Of a DNA stretch of 55,721 bases, positions 48,405 to 55,721 are shown piece after piece. Under the pieces are notes generated by a model. The model saw nothing but the letters and a program-made list of their open reading frames with translations. It ran no database searches and was not told the origin of the DNA. A program made the position numbers and the translations under genes. Position 1 is the stretch's first letter. Each line of letters starts with the position of its first letter. This DNA is from Verrucomicrobiota bacterium (GTDB taxonomy: Bacteria; Verrucomicrobiota; Verrucomicrobiia; Verrucomicrobiales; V1-33): assembly GCA_003402705.1 (NCBI GenBank), contig QQNF01000019.1, forward strand, positions 1 to 55,721, given 5' to 3'.

Positions 48405-49157
48405 ATGCTGAAGCTTGGAGTCAATATTGATCACGTGGTGACGCTGCGGCAGGCGCGGTATGCGCGGACGCCGGGGGTGGTGCAGGAGGAACCGAGTGTG
48501 CTGGCAGCGGCGCGGGAGTGCGAGATGGCGGGGGCGCATTCGATCACGGTGCATTTGAGGGAAGACCGGCGGCACATCCAGGATCGGGATGTGGCGCTGC
48601 TGAGGAAGGAGTTGGGGATTCCGCTGAATCTGGAGATGGGGAATGCGCCGGAGATTGTGGAGATTGCGTGTCGGACCCTGCCTGACTATGTTTGTCTGGT
48701 GCCGGAGAAGCGGGAGGAAGTGACGACCGAGGGTGGGTTGGATGTGGCTGGGATGCAGGAGAGTATTGGGGCGACGGTGAGGAGGCTGCGCGGTCACGGG
48801 ATTAAAGTGAGCCTGTTCATTGATCCGGAGCGGGAGCAGGTGGCGGCGGCGGCGGCGGTGGGGGCGGAGATGATTGAGCTGCATACGGGAGCGTATGCGA
48901 ATCTGGATGGGGAGGCGCGGGATGAGGAGTTAGGGCGGCTGCTGGAGGCCGGGGCGCAGGGATTGGAGTTAGGATTGCAGATCAATGCGGGGCATGGGAT
49001 CACGACTGGGAATCTGGGTCCGCTGCTGGGGATTCCGGGGCTGGCGGAGTTGAACATCGGGCATCACATTGTGAGCCGTGCGGTGTTCATCGGGTTGCGG
49101 GCGGCGGTGGCGGAGATGCTGGCGGCGATGGCGGCGGGGAACCCTGACGGAAACTGA
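48405..49157 (+). CDS. pdxJ: pyridoxine 5'-phosphate synthase
   Basis: About 250 residues. It condenses 1-deoxyxylulose 5-phosphate with 3-amino-2-oxopropyl phosphate to form pyridoxine phosphate, the last ring-forming step of DXP-dependent vitamin B6 synthesis. Family motifs: [94 protein letters not shown] and [24 protein letters not shown] lies just upstream of the ATG pair; 48402 or 48405 may be used. It follows fabG by 56 bases and the next gene begins 3 bases after it. Confidence 0.95.
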   Translation: MLKLGVNIDHVVTLRQARYARTPGVVQEEPSVLAAARECEMAGAHSITVHLREDRRHIQDRDVALLRKELGIPLNLEMGNAPEIVEIACRTLPDYVCLVPEKREEVTTEGGLDVAGMQESIGATVRRLRGHGIKVSLFIDPEREQVAAAAAVGAEMIELHTGAYANLDGEARDEELGRLLEAGAQGLELGLQINAGHGITTGNLGPLLGIPGLAELNIGHHIVSRAVFIGLRAAVAEMLAAMAAGNPDGN

Positions 49158-49160
49158 GCG

Positions 49161-50078
49161 ATGCTGGCATTTTCGACCTGCTGGAACAGCCATCGACATT
49201 CCGAGGGGGAGGCGATGGTGGATGAGATTACGGGGATGGGGTTTGACATGATCGAGATCAGCCACGGGCTGAAGGTGTCGCTGCTGCCCGGGTTGCAGAA
49301 GGCGTTCAAGGAGGGGCGGATGAAAGTGTGCGGGCTGCACAATTTCTGTCCGTCGCCGGTGGAACTGCTGATTGATGCGCCGGACGCGTATGAGTTCACG
49401 AGTCACCGGCCGCTGGAGCGGGCGCGGGCGTTGAAGCTGACGCTCAGGACGCTGGAGTTTGCGGCGGAGTTCAAGGCGATGTATGTGGTGCTGCACATGG
49501 GGTCGGTGGCGATGGGGAAGCCGATGCAGAAGCTGCAGGAGCTGGCGGCGGCGGGGAAGCTGAACAGCCGGGAGTTTGTGAAGCGGAAGCTGGCGATGGT
49601 GAAGCGGCGGGAGGCGCTGGGGGGGATTTGTCTGAAGCGTGCGAAGGAGGCGCTGAAGGAGATTGTGGTGGCTGCGGAGAAGGCTGGGGTGGCGGTGGCG
49701 GTGGAGAGCCGGAGCCATTACGAGCAGGTGCCGACGGAGCGGGAGATGGTGGGATTGCTGGCGGAGTTTGATTCGCCGTGGGTGGGTTACTGGCATGATT
49801 TCGGGCATGTGCAGCTGAAGGCGAATCTGGGGTTGCTGGACCATGAGGAGTGGCTGCAGCAGGTGGCTCCGCGGCTGCTGGGGTGTCATTTTCACGATGT
49901 GATCTGGCCGGATCAGGATCACCGGGTGCCGTTTCAGGGGACGGTGGAGTATGACCGGCTGCTGCCGCTGGTGAGGAAGGATCTGCCGATTGTGTGGGAG
50001 CTGGGTCCGCGTCGGAAGAAGGAGGACATTGTGATGGCGCGGCAGGTGTGGCTGGAGAAGTACGGGGCGTGGGCGTGA
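49161..50078 (+). CDS. xylose-isomerase-like TIM-barrel (sugar phosphate isomerase/epimerase) protein
   Basis: 305 residues of the AP_endonuc_2 / xylose isomerase-like fold. Visible strands and likely metal ligands: FDMIEISHGLKVS, KVCGLHNFCPSPVELL, MYVVLHMGSVAMGKPM, VAVAVESRSHYEQVPTE (Glu), VGYWHDFGHVQLKANLG (Asp, His), LGCHFHDVIWPDQDHRVPF (His, Asp) and VWELGPRRKKEDI (Glu). Substrate unknown; members isomerise or epimerise sugars and keto acids. It begins 3 bases after the pdxJ stop, so translation is probably coupled. Confidence 0.8.
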   Translation: MLAFSTCWNSHRHSEGEAMVDEITGMGFDMIEISHGLKVSLLPGLQKAFKEGRMKVCGLHNFCPSPVELLIDAPDAYEFTSHRPLERARALKLTLRTLEFAAEFKAMYVVLHMGSVAMGKPMQKLQELAAAGKLNSREFVKRKLAMVKRREALGGICLKRAKEALKEIVVAAEKAGVAVAVESRSHYEQVPTEREMVGLLAEFDSPWVGYWHDFGHVQLKANLGLLDHEEWLQQVAPRLLGCHFHDVIWPDQDHRVPFQGTVEYDRLLPLVRKDLPIVWELGPRRKKEDIVMARQVWLEKYGAWA

Positions 50079-50108
50079 GGAATTTTAACTGGATTTTCAA
50101 AGAGCAAC

Positions 50109-50603
50109 ATGAACGAACTGATCCGATTTCTGCGAAGCAATAATCTGAGTGCAATTGTGGCGGCGTTCAGCAGCCGGGAGGTGCATCCTGCGATTCAGTT
50201 TCTGAAGTACGGGTTGTGCGGGGTGATTTCGCTGGCGCTGCACATGACGGTGTTTTTTGCGCTGTCGGCGACGGTGAATCCGGCCTTGAAGACGAACGTG
50301 GCGGATGACGCGGTGCGGGCGAATCACGCGCTGGGGAACAATGCGGTGGCGTTTCTGTTTTCGAATGCGCTGGTGTACTGGCTGAACACGAAGTGGGTGT
50401 TCACGGCGGGGCGGCATGACCGGGTGAAGGAGTTTCTGCTGTTCACGCTGGTGGCTGCGCCCGGGGTGATCGGGGGCAGTCTGGTGCAGGACTGGCTGAT
50501 CCGGGGGTTAGGGTGGCCGACGTGGGCGGCGTTCGGGGGGTTTCTGGTGCCGAACGTGCTGATCAACTTTGCGTGCCGGAAGTTCTTTATCTTTTCGAAG
50601 TGA
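50109..50603 (+). CDS. GtrA-like flippase-type membrane protein
   Basis: 164 residues with four membrane segments: IQFLKYGLCGVISLALHMTV, NAVAFLFSNALVYWLNTKWV, FLLFTLVAAPGVIGGSLVQD and WAAFGGFLVPNVLINFACRK, ending in the family's typical RKFFIF. GtrA proteins are thought to move polyprenyl-linked sugars across the membrane for polysaccharide glycosylation. About 35 N-terminal residues precede the usual start of the domain. It is last of the fabG-pdxJ-TIM barrel group (30 bases) and converges on the sialic acid operon with 10 bases between stops. Confidence 0.88.
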   Translation: MNELIRFLRSNNLSAIVAAFSSREVHPAIQFLKYGLCGVISLALHMTVFFALSATVNPALKTNVADDAVRANHALGNNAVAFLFSNALVYWLNTKWVFTAGRHDRVKEFLLFTLVAAPGVIGGSLVQDWLIRGLGWPTWAAFGGFLVPNVLINFACRKFFIFSK

Positions 50604-50613
50604 GCGGGGCGGG

Positions 50614-51789
50614 TCAGGGGAGGTCGGGTTCGTCGAGGAGAGAAGCGCAGATGGCGAGCATGCGGGGGAGATGGAAAGGGCCTTTGAAGAGATTGCCTTT
50701 GGCGGATTGGGAGACTGAGCCGTCGCGGTGGAGGTAGCCGAACCATTCGCCGTGGGATTTGTCAGGGAAGTGTGAGAAGCTCCAGTCGTGGACCATGCGG
50801 TGCCATTCGGCGTATTTGGGTTCGCCGGTGAGTTTCCATGCGAGGAGGGTGGCGATGATGGCTTCGCAGTGGGGCCACCAGAATTTCATGTCGTGCCAAT
50901 ATTCCTGGACTGGTTTGTGGTGGAGGTCTGTGAAGTAGAGGAGGCCCCCGTGTTGGCGATCCCAGCCGCGGGTCCACATCCAGTCGAGGATTTTTGCGCC
51001 TAGGGAGATGAGGGCTGGGTCGTGGCGGTGCTGGCCTTCGCGCATGATGAACCATGCGCATTCGATGGCGTGGCCTGGGTTGAGCGTGCGGCCGTCGAGG
51101 TGGTCGAGGATGGTGCCGTCCGGGGCGACGGATTCCATGAGGGCCTCGTGTTCTGGTTTGACGAAGAGCCGTTCGATGTCGGCGATGAAGCGGGAGATCC
51201 AATCGGTGCAGGAAGCGCCGCGGGAGACGGGGTCGTCGAGGGAGTCGCGGAGTTCGTGAGCGGTGGCGATGCCGATCATGAGGGGTGCGAGGGAGACGGA
51301 GGGGCGGGTGGGTTCTGATTTGGGCGGCATGACGCCGGGTTCGAAGGAGAAGCGGAGGTAGGTATCCCATGCGGCTAGGGCGGCGTCGCCGAAGGAGGGG
51401 TCGCCGGAGGCCTTGCTGAAGGCGGCGTAGCTGATGGCGGCGAAGGCTTCGCTGAAGACGTAGCGGCGCATGCGGAGAGGAGCGCCTTCGCGGGTGACGG
51501 TGAACCACATCTTGCCGGTGGGGCTGTGGCAGTGGGCGCGGGAGAAGCTAGTGCAGGAGCGGGCGGCATCGAGCCATTCCGGGCGACTGGCGAAAGAGTT
51601 GAAGAGAGAGGAGAAGAGCCAGCCGGCGCGGCCCTGGAACCAGACGCTTTTGTCGGAGTCGAGGAGCGAGCCGTCGCGGTCGAGACAGGTTAGGAAGCCG
51701 CCGTGCTGTCTGTCGAGTCCGTGCTGGAGCCAGAATGGGAGGACATCGTCGAGGAGCGTGCGGCGGTAGAAGGCGCCGAGGTCCTTCAT
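50614..51789 (-). CDS. AGE-family N-acylglucosamine 2-epimerase
   Basis: 391 residues, an (alpha/alpha)6 barrel of the N-acetylglucosamine 2-epimerase family. Motifs: YRRTLLDDVLPFWLQHGLDR, GGFLTCLDRDG, WFQGRAGWLFSSLFN, RRYVFSEAFAAISYAAFSKA, LNPGHAIECAWFIMREGQH (catalytic His region), WDRQHGGLLYF and KFWWPHCEAIIATLLAW. With the lyase and sialidase upstream, its likely role is N-acetylmannosamine to N-acetylglucosamine conversion, as in the Bacteroides-type pathway, rather than the phosphorylated NanE route. The start is fixed by an ATGA overlap with the sialidase stop. It is the last gene of the operon. Confidence 0.9.
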   Translation of the reverse strand: MKDLGAFYRRTLLDDVLPFWLQHGLDRQHGGFLTCLDRDGSLLDSDKSVWFQGRAGWLFSSLFNSFASRPEWLDAARSCTSFSRAHCHSPTGKMWFTVTREGAPLRMRRYVFSEAFAAISYAAFSKASGDPSFGDAALAAWDTYLRFSFEPGVMPPKSEPTRPSVSLAPLMIGIATAHELRDSLDDPVSRGASCTDWISRFIADIERLFVKPEHEALMESVAPDGTILDHLDGRTLNPGHAIECAWFIMREGQHRHDPALISLGAKILDWMWTRGWDRQHGGLLYFTDLHHKPVQEYWHDMKFWWPHCEAIIATLLAWKLTGEPKYAEWHRMVHDWSFSHFPDKSHGEWFGYLHRDGSVSQSAKGNLFKGPFHLPRMLAICASLLDEPDLP

Positions 51790-52913
51790 GGTTTCTCCGT
51801 GAGCCATGAGATGGGGAAGCGTGCGAATTTGATGGAGCGGTAGTTATCGGCTTCGAAGAGGACGCCGACGGAGCCGTCTGGGAGCTTGGTGGGGACACTG
51901 TAGGCGAAGGGACCGGGCCAGAGTTCGCGTTTTACGGGCCATGAGGCGCCGTCGTCGGTGCTCATCCAGACCGTGCCGTGATCGCGTTTTGAGCTGTCTG
52001 GGCCGGTGTGGAGGAGACGGCCGTTGCCTGCGGCGTCGTCGAAGGAGAAGCGGAGGATGCCGGCCATGCAGCTGGGGTCGGTGAGGCCGGGGATTTCGGA
52101 GACGGGGGACCATGTTGAGCCGCCGTCGCGGCTGATGGAGGATTTGCGGAGTCTGGCTCCGCCGAACTGGCGGGAGTCGAGGAAGACCGAGCCGTCGGAG
52201 AGTTCGGCGAACTGGACCTCATTGATCCAGCTTTTTCCGTTAGGGAGGAGGGCGTTGGGGACATCGGCGCCGAAGGACCATGATTTGCCGGCGTCGTCGC
52301 TGAAGACGGCGTAGTTCTGCCAGATGCCGAAGGGGCCCTCGTTGAAGGGGATGAGGAGACGGCCCTTGTGGGGGCCGCGGGAGAGCTGGATGCCGATGCC
52401 AGGGCCGCTGGCGATGGTGGTGGCGCGGGTGGGGCGTTTGGTGGTGGCGGTGACGTCGGAGGGTTGGGACCATGTGGAGCCGTCGTCGTCGGAGGTGAGG
52501 AGGAAGCTGCGGTAGATGTCAGGGCCATCGAGGCCCTGGGCGATGCGGTTATCGTGTTCGCGGAGGTGTGAGGGGATGCGCTGGTACCAGAGGAAGATGC
52601 GGCCGGATTGGGATTCCTGGACGAGGGTGGGGTTATTGAGGGAATGGGGGCCGTCGTCGTGGAGGATGCGGAGGGGGGACCATGTGAGGCCGCCGTCGGT
52701 GCTGCGTTTGGCGACGATGTCGTTTTCTGCCTGGTCGTTGGGGCGGCGGCGGCCTTCGGCGACGGCGAGGATGGTTCCGGCGCGGGTGGTGAGGACGGAG
52801 GGGATGCGGATGGAGGCGAAGCCATCGGATCCGGAGGTGAAGACCTCGGAGAACTGGGGGTCGGCGGCGAGGGCTGGGGCGGCGGCGAGGAGGAAGAGGA
52901 GCGCGTGATTCAT
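51786..52913 (-). CDS. exported exo-alpha-sialidase (GH33-type)
   Basis: 375 residues with a signal peptide (MNHALLFLLAAAPALA). The Arg motif is FASIRIPSVLTTRAG (an IRIP variant of FRIP) and EGRRRPNDQAENDIVAKRS carries the candidate acid Asp. Five Asp-box motifs are seen: STDGGLTW, SDDDGSTW, SDDAGKSW, SRDGGSTW and STDDGASW. NEVQFAEL (Glu) and FAYSVPTKL (candidate Tyr nucleophile) complete a sialidase-like six-blade propeller. It would release terminal sialic acid from glycans outside the cytoplasm. Its stop overlaps the epimerase start (ATGA); a 105-base gap separates it from the lyase gene. An upstream in-frame ATG adds 27 residues without signal character. Confidence 0.9.
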   Translation of the reverse strand: MNHALLFLLAAAPALAADPQFSEVFTSGSDGFASIRIPSVLTTRAGTILAVAEGRRRPNDQAENDIVAKRSTDGGLTWSPLRILHDDGPHSLNNPTLVQESQSGRIFLWYQRIPSHLREHDNRIAQGLDGPDIYRSFLLTSDDDGSTWSQPSDVTATTKRPTRATTIASGPGIGIQLSRGPHKGRLLIPFNEGPFGIWQNYAVFSDDAGKSWSFGADVPNALLPNGKSWINEVQFAELSDGSVFLDSRQFGGARLRKSSISRDGGSTWSPVSEIPGLTDPSCMAGILRFSFDDAAGNGRLLHTGPDSSKRDHGTVWMSTDDGASWPVKRELWPGPFAYSVPTKLPDGSVGVLFEADNYRSIKFARFPISWLTEKP

Positions 52914-53018
52914 GGCATGGGACGATGGACCGGGGCCGGTGGGTGCGGCTGGTTCCGGGGGAGAGGTAACGGGAGGATGGGTGGAAATGTTCACCGCATC
53001 CGAGGAGGGAGTGTGGGG

Positions 53019-53927
53019 TCAGCGGATCCAGTCGAAGAAGCCGAGGGAATCGAGACTGGAGCGGAGGGAGGCGGAGGATTCCGCGGAGAGTGAGGGGTTG
53101 GGGAGCCGGGGAGGGCCGACGGGGACGCCGAGGAAGGACATGGTGGCTTTGGCGGCGGCCATGTAGCCGTGGGAGGCGAGGAGACGGATGATCTGGACCC
53201 CGCGAAATTGTTCGGTGCGGGCGGATTCGAGGTCGCCGCGGGCGAAGGTGTCGAGGAGACGGAGGTAGATGGGGGCGGCGAAGTTGAAGCCGCTGCCGAC
53301 GGCACCTTTTGCGCCCATGGCGAGGGCACCGAGGAAGTGTTCGTCGAGACCGTAGGGGACATCGAATCCGGAGCGGAGACAGTATTGATAGGTCATGAGG
53401 TCGGCATTGGTGTATTTGATGCCGGCTAGGTTGGGGATGCGGGCGGGGGCTTCGGCTAGGAATTCCTCCGGGGAGAGACTGATGCCGGTGAGTGCGGGGA
53501 TGTCGTAGTAGTAGAACGGGGTATCCGGGGCGGCGGAGGCGATGGCGGCGCAGGTGTCGATGAGGACGGCGGTGGAGCGTGGTTTGAAGTAGGAGGGGGC
53601 GAGCGCGGAGATGGCGGAGGCGCCGAGATTTTCGGCCTGGGCGGCGAGGGCGCGGGCGTCCTGGAGACAATTGGCACCGACGTGGACGACGATGCGGAGC
53701 GTGGTGCCGGAGGTGACGGAGAACCAGCGATCGGCGAGGGCGAGGCGTTCGGTTAGGGAGAGCGAAGCGCTTTCGCCGGTGCTGCCGCCGATGAAGGCGG
53801 TGGTGACTCTGTTTTTGAGGAGGTGGGCGGCCTGGGATTCGACGGGATCGAGGTTGAGTGAGCCGTCGTCGTGGAAAGGCGTGTGGGTGGCGCAGACGAG
53901 ACCGTGGAGGGGGGTGTGGGGAGGCAT
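53019..53927 (-). CDS. nanA: N-acetylneuraminate lyase (DHDPS/NAL family)
   Basis: 302 residues, a class I aldolase-type (beta/alpha)8 barrel. It has LVCATHTPFHDDGSLN, FIGGSTGESASLSLTERL (the carboxylate-binding GSTGE loop), FYYYDIPALTGISL (Tyr of the YxxIP motif) and NLAGIKYTNADLMTYQYCL (Schiff-base Lys). The KYT motif is the one seen in sialic acid lyases; dihydrodipicolinate synthases usually differ here. It cleaves N-acetylneuraminate to pyruvate and N-acetylmannosamine in the cytoplasm. It starts 16 bases after the transporter gene ends. Context with sialidase, mutarotase and epimerase makes the assignment firm. Confidence 0.92.
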   Translation of the reverse strand: MPPHTPLHGLVCATHTPFHDDGSLNLDPVESQAAHLLKNRVTTAFIGGSTGESASLSLTERLALADRWFSVTSGTTLRIVVHVGANCLQDARALAAQAENLGASAISALAPSYFKPRSTAVLIDTCAAIASAAPDTPFYYYDIPALTGISLSPEEFLAEAPARIPNLAGIKYTNADLMTYQYCLRSGFDVPYGLDEHFLGALAMGAKGAVGSGFNFAAPIYLRLLDTFARGDLESARTEQFRGVQIIRLLASHGYMAAAKATMSFLGVPVGPPRLPNPSLSAESSASLRSSLDSLGFFDWIR

Positions 53928-53943
53928 GGGGGTTGGGGGAAGA

Positions 53944-55182
53944 TCAGTCGTGGTCGGGCTGAGAGGGTTTGATGAGGAGGACGAGGAAGACGGAGAGGAG
54001 GGCGGCGGCGGCGAAGACGGAGAAGATGACGGGGAAAGGGAGCTTGAGGTCGTACATTCTGCCGAAGCCCCAGTCGGCTAGACCGCCGGAGGTCATGCTG
54101 ACGAGGTTCATGATGCCGTAGCCGGTGGCGCGGTGTTCGGGGAGGGCGATCTGGCAGAGGATGGGCATGTTATTGGCGTCGAAGAAGCCCCAGCCGAGGC
54201 CGAAGAGGATGAGGAAGGCGATGGCGACCCAGAGGTGGCCGGATTGCGGGGAGAAGCCGACGCCGAAGAGGGCAGGGATGATGAGGATCATGCCGAGGGC
54301 GCTGACGTGGATGCGGCCGCGCGGGGAGTGGCGCATGCGGCGGTCGGCGAGCCAGCCGCCGGTGAGGGCACCGGCGATGGCGGCGAGTTGCCAGTAGAGC
54401 GTGGCGGAGACCCCGGCTTTACCCTGACCGATGCCGAATTCGGTTTTGAGGATGGCAGGCATCCAGTCGCGGACGACCCAGCCGGCGAGGGCGGGGAGGG
54501 TGAAGTAGAAGACGAGGAGGATGAAGGAGGGGTTGGAGAGGAGGGCGGGGAGGGCGCTGGAGCGAGGTTTTGAGGAGTCAGGAGCGGAGCGGGGGACATC
54601 GCGAAGGAGGAGGAGGAGAGGGAGGGCGAGGGACATCCCGGTGATGCCGCACCATGTGAAGGTGGAGCGCCAGCCGATGGCTGGGTGGTCGGCGGCGTAG
54701 CCGGCGAAGCCGCCGATGATGACGCCTGAGTAGATGCCGAGCTGGTGGAGACTGATGGCGCGGGAGCGGGTGGGGCCGGAGTGGTAGTCGGCGATGAGGG
54801 CGAGGGCAGCGGGGATGTAGAAGGCCTCGCTGATGCCCATGAGGGAGCGGGCGGCGAGGAGTTCCTGATAGGATTGAACGTGACCGGTCCACCATGTGAC
54901 GGCGGACCATGAGAAGAGACTGGCGCAGATGGTGAGGCGGCGGCCGAAGCGGTCGGCGATCCAGCCGCCGACTGGGCTGAGGAAGGCGTAGACCCATTTG
55001 AACTGGCCGAGCATGCGGCCCCAGTTGGCGTCGGAGCCGATGTCTGGGAGGTCGTTCATGACGGACGACTTCATGGCGGCGAGCATCTGGCGGTCGAGGT
55101 AGTTGAGGAGGGCGACGGGGGCGAGGAGCATGACGGTGAGCCATGCGAGGGCGGGGAGGGCCTGCGGGCGCGGGGCGGTCAT
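53944..55182 (-). CDS. MFS transporter, probable sialic acid importer
   Basis: 412 residues with about 12 membrane helices. Major facilitator marks: LAPVALLNYLDRQMLAAM in helix 1, and the loop 2-3 motif PVGGWIADRFGRRLTICASL. Further membrane segments include YIPAALALIADYHSGPTRSR, GIYSGVIIGGFAGYAADHP and LWVAIAFLILFGLGWGFFD. Its place between a NanM-like gene (ATGA overlap) and nanA (16 bases) makes sialic acid the likely substrate; sequence alone would only say MFS. It is not the SSS, TRAP or ABC type used by some other bacteria. The overlap fixes the start; upstream codons in the same frame are Arg/Pro noise. Confidence 0.88.
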   Translation of the reverse strand: MTAPRPQALPALAWLTVMLLAPVALLNYLDRQMLAAMKSSVMNDLPDIGSDANWGRMLGQFKWVYAFLSPVGGWIADRFGRRLTICASLFSWSAVTWWTGHVQSYQELLAARSLMGISEAFYIPAALALIADYHSGPTRSRAISLHQLGIYSGVIIGGFAGYAADHPAIGWRSTFTWCGITGMSLALPLLLLLRDVPRSAPDSSKPRSSALPALLSNPSFILLVFYFTLPALAGWVVRDWMPAILKTEFGIGQGKAGVSATLYWQLAAIAGALTGGWLADRRMRHSPRGRIHVSALGMILIIPALFGVGFSPQSGHLWVAIAFLILFGLGWGFFDANNMPILCQIALPEHRATGYGIMNLVSMTSGGLADWGFGRMYDLKLPFPVIFSVFAAAALLSVFLVLLIKPSQPDHD

Positions 55183-55721
55183 GGTGGGGGGGCAGGGGAG
55201 AAGAGATCGACCTGCGGGGAGCGGACGCCGGGGCGGGATTCGCCGCTGGGGATGGCGAAGCCGGAGGCAAACGGGATGCAGGGGGCGGTGACGCGCGGGG
55301 AGGGCATGGAGCCGGAGACGGACCATGTGTTGGTGGCGATGTGGTACTGGAGGAGACGACCGGGGAAGCCCGGGTGTTTGTCAGGAGGGGAGAAGCCTGC
55401 GAGGGCGCCGTCGTCGCCGCCGAGGATGTGGATGATGCCGTGTTGGAGCGGGGCGGGTGAGGGAGCGGCGGCGGAGGGGAAGGGGAGGTCGGCGAGTTGC
55501 TGCCATCCGGAGGCGGGCGAGTAGCGCCATGCGTCGCGGAGGTAGCGGCGGGAAATTTTGCTGTTTTTTGGTTCGAGGGCGGCGCCGCCGAAGAGGTAGA
55601 AGGCGTGGTGGTCGGCGGCGGCGGCGGGGAGGATGCGCGGGGCGGCGGGGAGAGGGGGGAGTTCGCGCCAGTGGGGGGATTCGCCGTGGAAGCGGGCGGT
55701 GAAGACGCGGTTGGAGGCGGA
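55179..55721 (-). CDS. nanM: Kelch-repeat N-acetylneuraminate mutarotase-like protein, partial
   Basis: The C-terminal 180 residues of a Kelch beta-propeller; the N-terminus lies beyond the window. Blades show HAFYLFGGAALEP, DAWRYSPASGWQQLADLPFP, GIIHILGGDDG and YHIATNTWSVSGSMPSPRVT. PPDKHPGFPGRLLQYH is the segment typical of cyclically permuted mutarotases of the NanM/YjhT type, which speed interconversion of sialic acid anomers outside the cytoplasm. It is the most upstream operon gene in view; its stop overlaps the transporter start (ATGA). Identification rests on Kelch pattern plus context. Confidence 0.82.
   Translation of the reverse strand, partial: SASNRVFTARFHGESPHWRELPPLPAAPRILPAAAADHHAFYLFGGAALEPKNSKISRRYLRDAWRYSPASGWQQLADLPFPSAAAPSPAPLQHGIIHILGGDDGALAGFSPPDKHPGFPGRLLQYHIATNTWSVSGSMPSPRVTAPCIPFASGFAIPSGESRPGVRSPQVDLFSPAPPP

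Overview
The window looks like a chromosomal segment of a high-GC member of the Verrucomicrobiota (PVC superphylum). This is inferred from gene content, not from a marker gene. It has DUF1501 and PVC-type haem-binding/HEAT-repeat secreted proteins, a lamin-tail/CotH protein, a PATR (autotransporter-associated beta strand repeat) protein, a PEP-CTERM protein, a GYF_2 membrane protein and many large secreted proteins of unknown role. The + strand is G-rich whichever strand the genes lie on, so it is probably the leading strand of one replichore.

Layout. 0-1.2 kb: the end of guaA and a ROK kinase that has lost its zinc site. 1.2-1.9 kb: small lower-GC ORFs. 1.9-10 kb: two large secreted proteins, a Bcp/PrxQ peroxiredoxin, and an ECF sigma factor, membrane anti-sigma-like protein and PDZ protein cluster. 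10-11.4 kb: two small genes and dispersed repeats. 11.4-23.2 kb: a PQQ sugar dehydrogenase fused to a di-haem cytochrome, a GYF_2 protein, a YkgJ-type Cys-cluster protein, a spermidine-synthase-like protein, a HerA-like ATPase facing an unidentified AAA-like ATPase, and two exported proteins, one with a PEP-CTERM tail. 23.4-33.5 kb: a three-domain phosphodiesterase-TPR-sulfotransferase protein, a three-gene SGNH hydrolase / PVC cytochrome / DUF1501 operon, and a PQQ-like propeller protein with a clear terminator.

33.5-40.9 kb is an accessory region. It holds a CdiI-like immunity protein, a small membrane protein, a PATR surface protein whose base composition lacks the local G skew, and an HTH plus PIN-domain toxin-antitoxin pair with palindromes. 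Between these genes lies a mosaic family of non-coding repeat modules built from short triloop hairpins. 40.9-45.4 kb: a LOG-family hydrolase, an enolase-superfamily enzyme, a Gfo/Idh/MocA oxidoreductase, a selenocysteine tRNA and a membrane metalloprotease-like protein. 45.5-47.3 kb: a low-GC islet of three small genes between 37-bp direct repeats, preceded by a strong promoter-like sequence. Next comes an extraordinary poly-G tract (106 G in 109 bases), then fabG, pdxJ, a TIM-barrel isomerase and a GtrA protein.

The last 5 kb, on the minus strand, form a sialic acid utilisation operon: NanM-like mutarotase (cut by the window edge), MFS transporter, N-acetylneuraminate lyase, exo-sialidase and AGE-type 2-epimerase. 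It would release sialic acid, import it, cleave it to N-acetylmannosamine and convert that to N-acetylglucosamine. The ROK kinase at the other end of the window could in principle phosphorylate that sugar, but nothing here links the two directly.
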